Positions 48,685 to 57,529 are shown, numbered from the stretch's first letter. The stretch: 64,000 nt of DNA from Oxalobacteraceae bacterium CAVE-383 (GCA_004134995.1 REGP01000001.1:682001-746000); one strand, 5' to 3'. A program made the numbers and translations. The notes: generated by a model from the sequence alone, not told the origin.

Positions 48685-49476
48685 ATGAACCTGCCGCAAA
48701 ATCCCCAAACTGCCGATAATTCTCTTTTCGGACGCCTGCGCTTCGTACTGGTCGAGACCAGCAGCGGCGGCAATGTCGGCGCCGCCGCGCGGGCGCTGAA
48801 GAACATGGGATTTTCCGATCTGGTGCTGGTCAATCCGCGCTTTCCCGATGTCTTGCGCCATGAGCAGGCGATTGCGTTCGCCAGCGGCGCGCAGGATGTG
48901 TTGCAGTCGGCGCGCATCGTCGGCAGCATCGAAGAGGCTTTGCAGGGATGCAATTACGCGGCCGCGGTCAGCGCCCGCCTGCGCGAATTCTCGCCGCCGA
49001 TCGTCGCGCCGCGCGAATTGGGGATGCAATTGGCGGCCGATGGCACATTGCGCGCGGCGCTGGTATTCGGCAGCGAACGTTATGGCCTGCCGAATGCCAT
49101 CGTCGAGAAATGCAACGTGCTGGTCAATATCCCTGCCGCGCCGGATTACTCATCGCTCAATCTGGCGCAGGCGATTCAGGTGCTGTCGTACGAATGCCGC
49201 ATGGCCGCGGCCTCTGAAACTGGAGGTGGCGCGAGGCTCGATCATCAGGGCAGTGTGATCGGATTTCAGGGCGAGGCCGCCAGCCTGGCGCAGATCGAAG
49301 GCATGTTCGCCCATCTGGAGCAGGCCTTGACGGCGATTGAATTCCTGAGCCCGGATAATCCGGGGAAACTGATGCCGCGCCTGAAGCGCCTGTTTGCACG
49401 GACCCAGCTGGAAACGGAAGAGGTCAACATTTTGCGCGGCATCGCCCGTCAGATATTGGCGGCCCGCGAAAAATAA
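48685..49476 (+). CDS. trmJ: tRNA (cytidine/uridine-32-2'-O)-methyltransferase TrmJ
   Basis: A 263-residue SPOUT-superfamily 2'-O-methyltransferase for tRNA position 32. The N-terminal RFVLVETSSGGNVGAAARALKNMG is the substrate/SAM-proximal motif. The knot motifs are VFGSERYGLPN and IPAAPDYSSLNLAQAIQVL. The C-terminal helical extension after 170 is typical of bacterial TrmJ. It is divergent from suhB with a roughly 200-bp gap that holds no other gene. Confidence 0.93.
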   Translation: MNLPQNPQTADNSLFGRLRFVLVETSSGGNVGAAARALKNMGFSDLVLVNPRFPDVLRHEQAIAFASGAQDVLQSARIVGSIEEALQGCNYAAAVSARLREFSPPIVAPRELGMQLAADGTLRAALVFGSERYGLPNAIVEKCNVLVNIPAAPDYSSLNLAQAIQVLSYECRMAAASETGGGARLDHQGSVIGFQGEAASLAQIEGMFAHLEQALTAIEFLSPDNPGKLMPRLKRLFARTQLETEEVNILRGIARQILAAREK

Positions 49477-49506
49477 AGCGTATTTGCAATACGGGCCGGG
49501 TGTGTT

Positions 49507-50484
49507 TCAGTGCCGGCGCTGCGGCGCGGCGATGATGGTTTCGGCCGGCGCGTCGCTGGCGAACAATTGCGCGCAATCGACTTTGTCGAAGTCGTAATGC
49601 TGGCCGCAATAATCGCAGTCGACCGCCAGGTGGCCCAACTCGGCGAGGGCCGAATCGATCTCTTCGCGGCCCAGCATTTTCAGCATGTTGCCGACTTTTT
49701 CGCGCGTGCAGGAGCAGTGGAATTGCGGATGCCGAGGCGGAAAAACACGGATCGTTTCTTCCCAGAACAGCCGCTGCATCAACGTTTCGATATTGGTGCT
49801 GAGCAGCTCTTCCGTCTGCAAGGTCGATCCCAGCATCGACAGGCGGTTCCAGGTTTCCAGGTCGTCTGCCGGTGCGTTGATGCCGCCTTCAGTCGGCAGT
49901 TTTTGCAGCAGCAGGCCGCGCGCGACGTCGTCGTCGGCGGCCAGCCAAAGCTTGGTGTCCAGCTGTTCGGAGCGATGCATGTAATTTTCGATCACCGTGG
50001 CCACGCTGTCGCCGTCCAGCGGCACGATGCCTTGATAGGCCTTCTGGCCGGGCATCTTGTCGTTCGGATCCAGCGTGATCGCAAAGCGGCCCTGGCCTTC
50101 CAGGTTTACCAATTGCTGCAGGTCGGCATCGGCGGCAATCGAGGCGCCCTCCGTCATTTTCGCGGTCGCGCGCAGGCGCAGGTCGGCATCGCATTCGACC
50201 ACCAGCAGCCGCACCGGGCCGTCGCCATGGATCTGCATGACGATCACGCCGTTGAATTTCAGATTGGCCGAAAGCAGCGCCGCGGCGGAGAGCATTTCGC
50301 CGAGCAGCGTCTTGACGGGCGCGGGGTAATCGCTGCGCGCCTGCACTTGCCGCCAGGTCGACGAAATTTCGACGAATTCGCCGCGCACCGGCGCATTTTC
50401 GACCATGAATTTTTGCAGCGTGTCGGCCGGGCCGGCGTCGTGCGGCGTTGGCGGATGGTGCGGAATATGGTGGTTGTCCATCAT
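49507..50484 (-). CDS. hslO: Redox-regulated chaperone Hsp33
   Basis: A 325-residue Hsp33. The C-terminal zinc/redox switch has the CXC and CX2C pairs (HCSCTREK and CDYCGQHYD), which form disulfides on oxidation and activate the holdase. The N-terminal core starts after a short His/Pro-rich stretch. It forms an operon with the gamma carbonic anhydrase gene, with an ATGA overlap at its start. Confidence 0.94.
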   Translation of the reverse strand: MMDNHHIPHHPPTPHDAGPADTLQKFMVENAPVRGEFVEISSTWRQVQARSDYPAPVKTLLGEMLSAAALLSANLKFNGVIVMQIHGDGPVRLLVVECDADLRLRATAKMTEGASIAADADLQQLVNLEGQGRFAITLDPNDKMPGQKAYQGIVPLDGDSVATVIENYMHRSEQLDTKLWLAADDDVARGLLLQKLPTEGGINAPADDLETWNRLSMLGSTLQTEELLSTNIETLMQRLFWEETIRVFPPRHPQFHCSCTREKVGNMLKMLGREEIDSALAELGHLAVDCDYCGQHYDFDKVDCAQLFASDAPAETIIAAPQRRH

Positions 50485-51005
50485 GCGATCTTCTTTAAAC
50501 CGGTTTTAAATAGTTGCGCCCTGTCCACGTAACTGCGGGCCGCGCCCTGCATCTTCGCAATGTCTTCCGGCGACAAGGTGCGGACTACCTTGGCCGGCGC
50601 GCCGAGGATCAGCGAATTATCCGGAAACTGCTTGCCTTCGGTCACCAGCGCACCGGCCCCGACCAGGCAATTCTTGCCGATCACCGCCCCGTTGAGCACG
50701 ATAGCCTGGATGCCGATCAATGCGCCGTCGCCAATCGTGCAGCCGTGCAGCATCACCTGATGGCCGATCGTCACGTTGCTGCCGATCTGCATCGGATAGC
50801 CGGGATCCGCATGCAGCACCGAGCCGTCCTGCACATTGCTGCCGGCGCCGATGGCGATCGCATCGTTGTCGCCGCGGATCGTGACATTGAACCAGATGCT
50901 GGCGCCGGCCTCGATGCGGACATTGCCGATGACATCGGCCGAATCGGCGATATACACGGACGGATCGATCGATGGTGCATTTTGCTCGAGCTGATAAAGG
51001 GCCAT
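50481..51005 (-). CDS. Gamma carbonic anhydrase family protein (YrdA-like)
   Basis: A 174-residue left-handed beta-helix hexapeptide-repeat protein (repeats such as VIGNVRIEAGASIWF, TIGDGALIGIQAIVLNGAVI). It carries the gamma-CA metal histidines in VTIGHQVMLHGC and DGSVLHADPG. Trimeric and zinc-binding by family; carbonic anhydrase activity is not certain for YrdA types. It is the first gene of the pair with hslO. Confidence 0.9.
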   Translation of the reverse strand: MALYQLEQNAPSIDPSVYIADSADVIGNVRIEAGASIWFNVTIRGDNDAIAIGAGSNVQDGSVLHADPGYPMQIGSNVTIGHQVMLHGCTIGDGALIGIQAIVLNGAVIGKNCLVGAGALVTEGKQFPDNSLILGAPAKVVRTLSPEDIAKMQGAARSYVDRAQLFKTGLKKIA

Positions 51006-51175
51006 GGTATGTCTTGCCTATTCCAATTTGTTGATGTTGTCGTATTGGCCAAGCAACGGCCAGGCCTGTGCGTATTTTACCGCTGCGCCCGCGCTGATCA
51101 GCATTGCATCTGAACTTCTCGTGGATCAAGTTGCCATATGGGGGCGCTTTATCGTTCTTTACAGAGGAAATTAAA

Positions 51176-51391
51176 ATGAAAACATGCAAATCTGTTGTTG
51201 CCATGCTAACAATGAGCGCCTTGGTATTTTCGCTCGCCGCTTGCAAGCCGGAGCCGGGTCCCATGGAAAAGGCCGGACAGAAAATCGATCAGGCGCTGGG
51301 CACGACGCCGAAAGACAAGACCGTGGGCGAACGTGTCGGGGAGAAGGTCGAGCAGGCCGGCGAAAATATCCAGGACGCCTCCAGGAAATAG
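51176..51391 (+). CDS. Small lipoprotein
   Basis: A 71-residue predicted lipoprotein: MKTCKSVVAMLTMSALVFSL then the lipobox LAAC. The short mature part is charged and probably alpha-helical (EKAGQKIDQALG, GERVGEKVEQAGENIQ), similar in style to entericidin or small stress lipoproteins. AGAGGA precedes the ATG. It is convergent with the lipase gene at 51453; a hairpin inside that gene's end may terminate it. Confidence 0.75.
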   Translation: MKTCKSVVAMLTMSALVFSLAACKPEPGPMEKAGQKIDQALGTTPKDKTVGERVGEKVEQAGENIQDASRK

Positions 51392-51452
51392 ATAAACAAT
51401 AGACAAACAGCAGGAAAATGACGCTGGCCGGACTTGGCGGCCCCATGCATTT

Positions 51453-52454
51453 TCAGGCGGAGCGCTGACGCTCCTGATAGGCCTGCAAGCTCGTTACCGA
51501 AGGCGGTAGCGAGCTTGTTTCGTTTCCGGCCTTGTTGATCTCTTCAATCACGCGCGCCTGGATATCGGGTGAAAACGCCAGCGCCACATGGCCGATCGCA
51601 TCGACCGCGATATTGCGCGCGAACGGCAGATGCGACGAACGCTGCGGCGAGACGATGTTGTCGTGATGCGAATAAATCGAGACGATCAGATGGCGCAGTT
51701 GCTTGTCTTCGGCTGCTTCAAGCAGATGCAGCCAGCGGCTGTCCGGGCCTTCTTCGGCGCGGCCGACCCAGTTCATCTCGCCGCAATTGATGCCGATGCC
51801 GAAATTGGCCAGCGTGGTGCCGTGGTGGGGCGTGCCGAGCGTGATGATCTTGGCGACGCTGGCGCCGCCGACATCGCGCAGATAGGCGCGCGCCGCCAGG
51901 CCGCCCATGCTGTGCGCGACGATGACGACCTTGGCGCTGCCGGTTTCGGCCCGCACGCGCTGCACCGCGGCTTCAATCAGGGAAACGTAGCTGTCGATGC
52001 TGCTGAGCACCGGTTCCATATCGAGCGCATAGTGCGTGATGCGGGCTTGCTGCAGCGCCTTGCTCATCTGGTACCAATAGCCGCTGTTGCATCCGTAGCC
52101 GTGGATCAGCAGCACCGGCAGGGCGGTGCTGTCGGCGAAGACCCGTTTGTCGAATTGCCGGAACGGCAGGCCCACGGAAGAACACAGCAGCGATGCGCCG
52201 AACTCCTGCAGGAACAGCATGGCGTTTTCGGCGGCGGCGAGGCGCCGGGTATGGCTGCCGCCGCCTTCATATGGCAGGCTCAGCATGAACGTATTGGCGG
52301 TGATGAGGGCGCGTACGGATACTACCGCGGCGGTGGCCAGCAGCAGGGAAGTGAAGGGCGATTCGGTGAGCCAGAATTTCTCGATGGCGAGAAACAGCGC
52401 GGCAATGATGCCGAGCTGGACCAGCAGGACCGATTTTGCGATGCGAGCGATCAT
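51453..52454 (-). CDS. Alpha/beta hydrolase, triacylglycerol lipase/esterase-like
   Basis: A 333-residue protein with two N-terminal hydrophobic segments (about 8-28 and 34-55), suggesting membrane anchoring. The lipase core has the oxyanion region LLIHGYGCNSGYW, the nucleophile elbow VAHSMGGLAARAYL and the late histidine in DAIGHVALAFS. It is the last gene of the five-gene ECF sigma operon, 34 bp after the RDD gene. The substrate is unknown. Confidence 0.87.
   Translation of the reverse strand: MIARIAKSVLLVQLGIIAALFLAIEKFWLTESPFTSLLLATAAVVSVRALITANTFMLSLPYEGGGSHTRRLAAAENAMLFLQEFGASLLCSSVGLPFRQFDKRVFADSTALPVLLIHGYGCNSGYWYQMSKALQQARITHYALDMEPVLSSIDSYVSLIEAAVQRVRAETGSAKVVIVAHSMGGLAARAYLRDVGGASVAKIITLGTPHHGTTLANFGIGINCGEMNWVGRAEEGPDSRWLHLLEAAEDKQLRHLIVSIYSHHDNIVSPQRSSHLPFARNIAVDAIGHVALAFSPDIQARVIEEINKAGNETSSLPPSVTSLQAYQERQRSA
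51486..51525 (+). terminator. Hairpin with short T-run inside the lipase 3' coding end
   Basis: 13-bp arms with one mismatch (51486-51498 and 51505-51517), a 6-nt loop, then TTTCGTTT. It could terminate the plus-strand small lipoprotein transcript from 51176 while lying within the convergent lipase gene. Confidence 0.45.
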
Positions 52455-52488
52455 TCCGCCGATTGTACTTGATGTACCGGCGGCGGCG

Positions 52489-52986
52489 TCAGCTCAGGCT
52501 GATAATACGTGTGCCGGCCAGCCGGTCGTGCAGGAACTGACGCTGCGGATCGAGATAAACGGTCGACATCCAAAGCAGGAAATTGGCCGCCGGGATGATA
52601 ACCAGCAGCCAGCCCTGCACCTGCAGCAGCCACGCCAGCATCAGGCCGGGCATGCACCACAGCCATGCCAGCAGGAAGCGGCCCAGCGCGCGCAGCGGCC
52701 GTACCGGGCCGCCGTCGCGGGCAACCAGCCGGATGCGCCAGGTTTTCATGGCCAGCGTCTGGCCGCCGTGGCACCAGAACCAGACGAAATAGCCGGTCAG
52801 GACGATAAACAGCCATAGTTCCAGGCCGTGCCGCAGATAAAGCGCATTGCGCTGCTGCAGCAATGTGGAGAACAGCCAGCCGGAGATGAAAAGCACGCCG
52901 AACAGCAGCATGCCCTCGTACAACATGCTGAAAAGACGCCGCTTGAGCGGGGCGTTGTCGAAAGCCTCGGCGTTGATATCGGTCAT
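52489..52986 (-). CDS. RDD family membrane protein
   Basis: A 165-residue protein with three hydrophobic segments (MLYEGMLLFGVLFISGWLF, LWLFIVLTGYFVWFWC, the later LLAWLWCMPGLMLAWLL) and the RDD-like Arg-rich N-terminus (NAPLKRRLFSMLYEGMLLF). RDD proteins are small transporters or ion-related membrane proteins without a settled role. It lies 9 bp downstream of the DUF3106 gene in the sigma-factor operon. Confidence 0.88.
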   Translation of the reverse strand: MTDINAEAFDNAPLKRRLFSMLYEGMLLFGVLFISGWLFSTLLQQRNALYLRHGLELWLFIVLTGYFVWFWCHGGQTLAMKTWRIRLVARDGGPVRPLRALGRFLLAWLWCMPGLMLAWLLQVQGWLLVIIPAANFLLWMSTVYLDPQRQFLHDRLAGTRIISLS

Positions 52987-52995
52987 GCGCGTGTT

Positions 52996-53763
52996 TTACT
53001 TGTTGTTCGGTTGAGGTGCGGCAACAGCGCCGGCTGCCGGTTGCGCGGCGGCCGGAGCGGTCGCCGCGGGTGGCGGGGCAGGCGCGGCGGCGCCGGTCGC
53101 CGTTGCCGGCGCCGGCAATGCGGCGGCAGTGGCCGGCACGCCGGCGGCAGTTGCCGCCGGGTGTGCAAGAGGCGGCGTGATCGGCAACAGCGACGGCGGC
53201 TTGGGTTTCGCGCGCGAAATCGCGGTGGCCGGCGTCGGCGACAATTTCTGCTTGGCCAATTGCGCTTTTTGTTCGTCGCTCAGTTGGAGATATTGCTGCC
53301 ACTGCGCGGATTTCTCGTCCGCGTCCCATTTTTTGGTGCTGGCGTAGCTTTGCCGGACGGAGCGGCGCTGTTGAGGCGTCAGTTTGATCCAGTCGCGCAT
53401 CCGATCCTGGATGCGGCTTTGTTCGGCGGGACTCATGCGGGCGTATTTATTGCCGATGGCGATCCATTTTTCCTTGCGCTGGCCGTCCATGCCGTCCCAT
53501 TCGCCGGCCAGCGGCGCCAACGCCAACTGCTGCGCGGGCGTCAGGGACTGCCAGTTCGGTCCGTTCGGCGATTTTTTCGGCGCCGCGGCTTTGGGGGCGG
53601 CGCTTGCCGTTGTCCTTGGCGCAGGCACGGCCGCGGACGGGGGCTGATTCGCATCCAATGCGGCAGCGGCGCCGCAGTGCTGACATACCATGAAGCTGCC
53701 TGCAACCAGCAGGGCTCCCAGTAAGCCGCCGGCGCAAGCCAGCTTGGAACGAATGCTCGGCAT
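52996..53763 (-). CDS. DUF3106 domain-containing periplasmic protein
   Basis: A 255-residue protein with a signal peptide (LACAGGLLGALLVAGSF), a Pro/Ala-rich stretch, and a DUF3106 core (about 70-175) containing helical repeats with W and Q-R motifs: NWQSLTPAQQLALAPLAGEW, KEKWIAIGNKYARMSPAEQS, RMRDWIKLTPQQRRSVRQSY. This resembles Spy/CpxP-like helical packing. The tail is very Ala/Pro-rich. The function is unknown; it is a member of the ECF sigma operon. Confidence 0.88.
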   Translation of the reverse strand: MPSIRSKLACAGGLLGALLVAGSFMVCQHCGAAAALDANQPPSAAVPAPRTTASAAPKAAAPKKSPNGPNWQSLTPAQQLALAPLAGEWDGMDGQRKEKWIAIGNKYARMSPAEQSRIQDRMRDWIKLTPQQRRSVRQSYASTKKWDADEKSAQWQQYLQLSDEQKAQLAKQKLSPTPATAISRAKPKPPSLLPITPPLAHPAATAAGVPATAAALPAPATATGAAAPAPPPAATAPAAAQPAAGAVAAPQPNNK

Positions 53764-53766
53764 GAA

Positions 53767-54204
53767 TTATTGGTCCTGTTTCGCTATAAAGGCTTTGAAT
53801 CCATGGTCCAGATAGGCGGAAATCGGCAATTCGTCGGACAGGATGGCGCTATCGATATCCGCCAGTTCGTCGATGCGATTGCGTTCTTCGGATTGATACA
53901 TGCCGACAAACAGGACGATACCGAGCAGGATCGGCAGCAAAATGCCGAGGCGGCCGAGCCATCCGGACAAGTCGAAGCGATGGCCGGAGCCGGAAAATGC
54001 GCCGCTGCCGGCGCCGCTCAGGCGCGGCGCCTGCTGCAACTGCGTCAGGGGCGAAGCCTGTTTTTTGCGTGACAGCGCGATTGCGCGCGCGGCAGCCAGC
54101 CGTTCGGTGGCGGCGGTCGGCAGGTTTTCCAGGTTACGGTCGAGCGCATGCCGCACCTTATAGGCGAACTGGGTATCTCTCGCTTCCATCTGTTGTTTGT
54201 TCAT
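53767..54204 (-). CDS. DUF3619 family protein, probable partner of the ECF sigma factor
   Basis: A 145-residue single-span membrane protein. It has a basic cytoplasmic N-terminal half (RDTQFAYKVRHALDRNLENL), one transmembrane segment (LGRLGILLPILLGIVLFVG) and an acidic C-terminal part (IDELADIDSAILSDELPISA). The ATG overlaps the sigma-factor stop (ATGA), as is typical of an anti-sigma or membrane partner. Anti-sigma function is an inference from topology and position. Confidence 0.85.
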   Translation of the reverse strand: MNKQQMEARDTQFAYKVRHALDRNLENLPTAATERLAAARAIALSRKKQASPLTQLQQAPRLSGAGSGAFSGSGHRFDLSGWLGRLGILLPILLGIVLFVGMYQSEERNRIDELADIDSAILSDELPISAYLDHGFKAFIAKQDQ

Positions 54205-54770
54205 AATGTAATTCCTTTGGCTCGGAGTGCCTGCGCCAGGGTATGTGTTGCCCTTGAGCAATGCGTTTTTACGCTGCCCTCTGAGCAACCCATCGCGGCG
54301 GCGGTTTCCGCAACATCGAGGTCCTGCCAGTAACGCATGAGAAAGGCTTCCCGTTGACGCGCCGGTAACTTTTGTACTTCTTCGTCGATTGCGCTAAGGG
54401 TCCGGGCCCGTTCAACCTTGTCCGCGCCGGATTCGGCGGCCATGGTGCCGGGTTCCGGCTGGTAGTGCTCCATCGGATCGTAATCTTCCTGCTTTTCCTG
54501 ATCGTGGCCGATGCTGGAAAACAGGCTGACCCAGGTATTGCGCACTTTTTCGCGGCGGAAGTAGTCGTGGATGGTGTTTTGCAGGATCCGCTGGAACAGG
54601 GGCGGCAGTTCGGCGACTTCCTTGTCGCCATATTTTTCGGCAAGCTTGATCATCGCATCCTGGACAATATCCAGGGCTGCCTCGTCCTTGCGCACTGCAT
54701 ACACAGCTTGCTTGAACGCGCGGCGCTCGACATTCTCTAGAAAGTCGGCGAGTTCTTTGTCAGTTGCCAT
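54201..54770 (-). CDS. ECF-type RNA polymerase sigma factor
   Basis: A 189-residue sigma factor with region 2 (about 15-85, VRKDEAALDIVQDAMIKLAE) and region 4 (about 130-185, LPARQREAFLMRYWQDLDVA then TAAAMGCSEGSVKTHCSRAT). It leads the operon sigma-DUF3619-DUF3106-RDD-lipase. The signal and regulon are unknown; envelope stress is suggested by the membrane and periplasmic partners. The promoter region upstream was not recognised. Confidence 0.92.
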   Translation of the reverse strand: MATDKELADFLENVERRAFKQAVYAVRKDEAALDIVQDAMIKLAEKYGDKEVAELPPLFQRILQNTIHDYFRREKVRNTWVSLFSSIGHDQEKQEDYDPMEHYQPEPGTMAAESGADKVERARTLSAIDEEVQKLPARQREAFLMRYWQDLDVAETAAAMGCSEGSVKTHCSRATHTLAQALRAKGITL

Positions 54771-54918
54771 GCACCGTCGCGCATCGATTCATTTTGTTAT
54801 GGGATGTTTGCCGCCCCGTCGATTCATGGTCGAGAGCGTGCAGTGCCTGAGAATTTTACTGAGCGAATCGTAACAAAAACGTCGCTTTTACGCGAGCGCT
54901 TATGCGTTTTCCGATCTT

Positions 54919-54946
54919 TTGCCGTGATTTCGGGTGATTTTATATC
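54919..54946 (+). promoter_or_regulatory. Sigma-70-like promoter for the ilv leader
   Basis: TTGCCG (54919-54924) and TATATC (54941-54946) with a 16-bp spacer. Transcription would begin near 54953, just before the leader ORF. Confidence 0.5.
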
Positions 54947-54973
54947 GAATGCGATGAATTTGACTTGACCAAA

Positions 54974-55102
54974 ATGATGCAACGCATTACCGTAGCGTTC
55001 CGCCTCAGAATCCTGAGGTGCACCTATGGTCTTGATATTGACGGCGTAACACGCCGCCGACGCCAAGACGTGCTTTGCAAGAAACGAAGCTGTTTGTTCT
55101 GA
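54974..55102 (+). CDS. Putative ilv leader peptide
   Basis: A 42-residue reading frame beginning MMQRITVAFRLRILRCTYGL, with 11 Ile/Val/Leu residues and many Arg, located between the predicted ilv promoter and ilvI. Branched-chain residues are not strikingly clustered and no strong ribosome binding site precedes it. It is a candidate regulatory leader peptide rather than a confident gene. Confidence 0.35.
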   Translation: MMQRITVAFRLRILRCTYGLDIDGVTRRRRQDVLCKKRSCLF

Positions 55103-55310
55103 CCCGTGCCACAAGCGCGAGAGTTTCGACGCTTTGCAGTATCCCCCGGCTGAACGAGTGCCATAAGCGGTGTTTTGAACCCATCCGAGCGATGCGGCCA
55201 GGAACGGCGTGAAAGCGCAAAAAAGGAATGCCGGAATATATTGCCATTGCGAAAACTCGCCAGGAAAGAGCATCCGATCAATCTCCAATGGACCTTGAAA
55301 GGAATGTTGC

Positions 55311-57038
55311 ATGAATCCCCAAGACAATGCGCCGATTACCGGTGCAGAGATACTCGTTCGATCGTTGGCCGAAGAAGGCGTGGAGCATGTTTTCGGCTAT
55401 CCCGGCGGCGCCGTGCTGTATATCTACGACGCAATCTACAAGCAAGACAAATTTCAACACGTTCTGGTGCGCCACGAACAGGCCGCGGTGCATGCCGCCG
55501 ATGCCTATTCGCGCAGCTCGACCAAGGTCGGCGTGGCGCTGGTCACCTCCGGCCCCGGCGTGACCAATGCGGTCACCGGCCTGGCCACTGCCTATATGGA
55601 TTCGATCCCAATGGTGGTGATCTCGGGGCAGGTGCCATCGGCGGCCATCGGCCAGGACGCTTTCCAGGAATGCGACACGGTCGGCATTACCCGGCCCTGC
55701 GTCAAGCATAACTTCCTGGTCAAGGACATCAAGGATCTGGCGACCACCATCAAAAAGGCGTTCCATATCGCCACCACGGGCCGTCCGGGCCCGGTGCTGG
55801 TCGACATTCCAAAAGACATCACGATGCATACGCACGTTTTCGAGTATCCGAAAACGGTGGAAATGCGTTCGTACAAGCCGGTCGACAAAGGCCATTCAGG
55901 GCAAATCCGCAAGGCGCTGCAATTATTGCTGAACGCCGAACGGCCGATGATCTATTCCGGCGGCGGGGTCATTCTTGCCAACGCTTCGCCTGAGCTGAAC
56001 CGGATGGTCGACGCGCTCGGCTTCCCTTGCACCAATACGCTGATGGGCCTGGGCGGCTATCGCGCCGACAGCGACAAATTCGTCGGCATGCCAGGCATGC
56101 ACGGGACCTACGAAGCCAATATGGCCATGCAGCACTGCGACGTGCTGATCGCCATCGGCGCGCGTTTCGACGACCGCGTGATCGGCAACCCGAAGAATTT
56201 CTCTTCCGTCGCACGCAAGATCATCCATATCGACATCGACCCTTCCTCCATTTCGAAGCGCGTCAAGGTCGACATTCCGATCGTCGGCAACGTCAAGGAC
56301 GTGCTGCAGGAACTGCTTGCCCAGATGGATGCGGCTACCGAAAAGCCGAACGCCGGCGCGCTGGCCAACTGGTGGAAACAGATCAATCAGTGGCGCGAAA
56401 AAGACTGCCTGAAGTACGCGGATTCCGACCTGCTGATCAAGCCGCAATCGGTGATCGAAAAAATCTGCACGCTCACGCATGGCGACGCATTCATCACGTC
56501 CGACGTAGGCCAGCATCAGATGTGGGCCGCGCAATATTATCGTTTCAATAAACCGCGGCGCTGGATCAATTCCGGCGGGCTGGGAACCATGGGCGTCGGC
56601 CTGCCGTATGCGATGGGCGTGCAGATGGCCAATCCGGACGCTACGGTGGCCTGCATCACCGGCGACGGCTCGATCCAGATGTGCATCCAGGAGCTGGCGA
56701 CCTGCAAGCAATACAATCTGACGCCGAAAATCATTCTGCTCAACAACAGCTATCTGGGCATGGTCCGGCAATGGCAGCAGATCGATTACGGCAGCCGCTA
56801 TTCGCATTCGTATTCCGAATCGATGCCGGACTTCACCAAGCTGGTTGAAGCATACGGCCATGTCGGCATGAAAATCGAAAAGCCGTCCGACGTCGACGGC
56901 GCGCTGGAAGAAGCATTCGGCATGAAGGACCGGCTGGTGTTCATGAATTTCATTACCGATCAAACCGAGAACGTCTGGCCGATGGTCAAGGCGGGCAGGG
57001 GCCTGACGGAAATGCTGCTCGGTTCGGAGGATCTGTAA
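55311..57038 (+). CDS. ilvI: Acetolactate synthase large (catalytic) subunit
   Basis: A 575-residue ThDP/FAD enzyme that condenses pyruvate to acetolactate (or with 2-oxobutyrate to acetohydroxybutyrate), the first common step of Val/Ile/Leu synthesis. The catalytic glutamate region is LVRHEQAAVHAADAY, and the ThDP-Mg motif is ITGDGSIQMCIQELATCKQYN...LNNSYLG. GAAAGGA precedes the ATG. The stop overlaps the ilvH start (TAATG), coupling the two subunits. Confidence 0.96.
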   Translation: MNPQDNAPITGAEILVRSLAEEGVEHVFGYPGGAVLYIYDAIYKQDKFQHVLVRHEQAAVHAADAYSRSSTKVGVALVTSGPGVTNAVTGLATAYMDSIPMVVISGQVPSAAIGQDAFQECDTVGITRPCVKHNFLVKDIKDLATTIKKAFHIATTGRPGPVLVDIPKDITMHTHVFEYPKTVEMRSYKPVDKGHSGQIRKALQLLLNAERPMIYSGGGVILANASPELNRMVDALGFPCTNTLMGLGGYRADSDKFVGMPGMHGTYEANMAMQHCDVLIAIGARFDDRVIGNPKNFSSVARKIIHIDIDPSSISKRVKVDIPIVGNVKDVLQELLAQMDAATEKPNAGALANWWKQINQWREKDCLKYADSDLLIKPQSVIEKICTLTHGDAFITSDVGQHQMWAAQYYRFNKPRRWINSGGLGTMGVGLPYAMGVQMANPDATVACITGDGSIQMCIQELATCKQYNLTPKIILLNNSYLGMVRQWQQIDYGSRYSHSYSESMPDFTKLVEAYGHVGMKIEKPSDVDGALEEAFGMKDRLVFMNFITDQTENVWPMVKAGRGLTEMLLGSEDL

Positions 57039-57529
57039 TGCGACATATTGTTTCCCTTTTGCTGGAAAACGAAGCCGGCGCCTTGTCCCGCGTGGTCGGT
57101 CTGTTCTCGGCGCGCGGCTATAACATCGAAACCCTGACGGTTGCGCCCACCGAAGACCCGACGCTGTCGCGCATGACCATCGTCACCAGCGGCTCGGACG
57201 ACGTCATCGAGCAGATCACCAAGCATTTGAACCGGCTGATCGAAGTGGTGAAAGTGGTGGACCTGACCGAAGGCGCGCACATCGAACGCGAACTGATGCT
57301 GATCAAGGTGCGGGCGGTCGGCAAGGAGCGCGAAGAAATGAAGCGCACCACCGATATTTTCCGCGGCCGCATCATCGACGTCACGGAAAAAACCTACACC
57401 ATCGAATTGACCGGCAATAAGAGCAAGCTGGATGCCTTCATCGATTCGATCGACCGGGTGTCGATTCTGGAAACGGTCCGCACCGGCAGTTCGGGTATCG
57501 GCCGCGGCGAACGCATTCTCAAGGTGTGA
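57038..57529 (+). CDS. ilvH: Acetolactate synthase small (regulatory) subunit
   Basis: A 163-residue protein with an N-terminal ACT domain (HIVSLLLENEAGALSRVVGLFSARGYNIETL) that binds valine for feedback inhibition, followed by the C-terminal activating domain (DIFRGRIIDVTEKTYTIELTG). Translationally coupled to ilvI by TAATG. ilvC follows 54 bp later. Confidence 0.96.
   Translation: MRHIVSLLLENEAGALSRVVGLFSARGYNIETLTVAPTEDPTLSRMTIVTSGSDDVIEQITKHLNRLIEVVKVVDLTEGAHIERELMLIKVRAVGKEREEMKRTTDIFRGRIIDVTEKTYTIELTGNKSKLDAFIDSIDRVSILETVRTGSSGIGRGERILKV

Larger units (their letters stand above)
54771..55310 (+). other. 540-bp upstream region of ilvI with probable leader
   Basis: Holds a promoter-like pair at 54919-54946, a 42-codon leader ORF (54974-55102), and a 6-bp hairpin CCTCAG/CTGAGG at 55003-55018. 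The remaining 200 bp up to ilvI show no other gene, and the first 120 bp hold nothing I can assign. No T-run terminator was seen, so classic attenuation is not proven. Confidence 0.55.
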
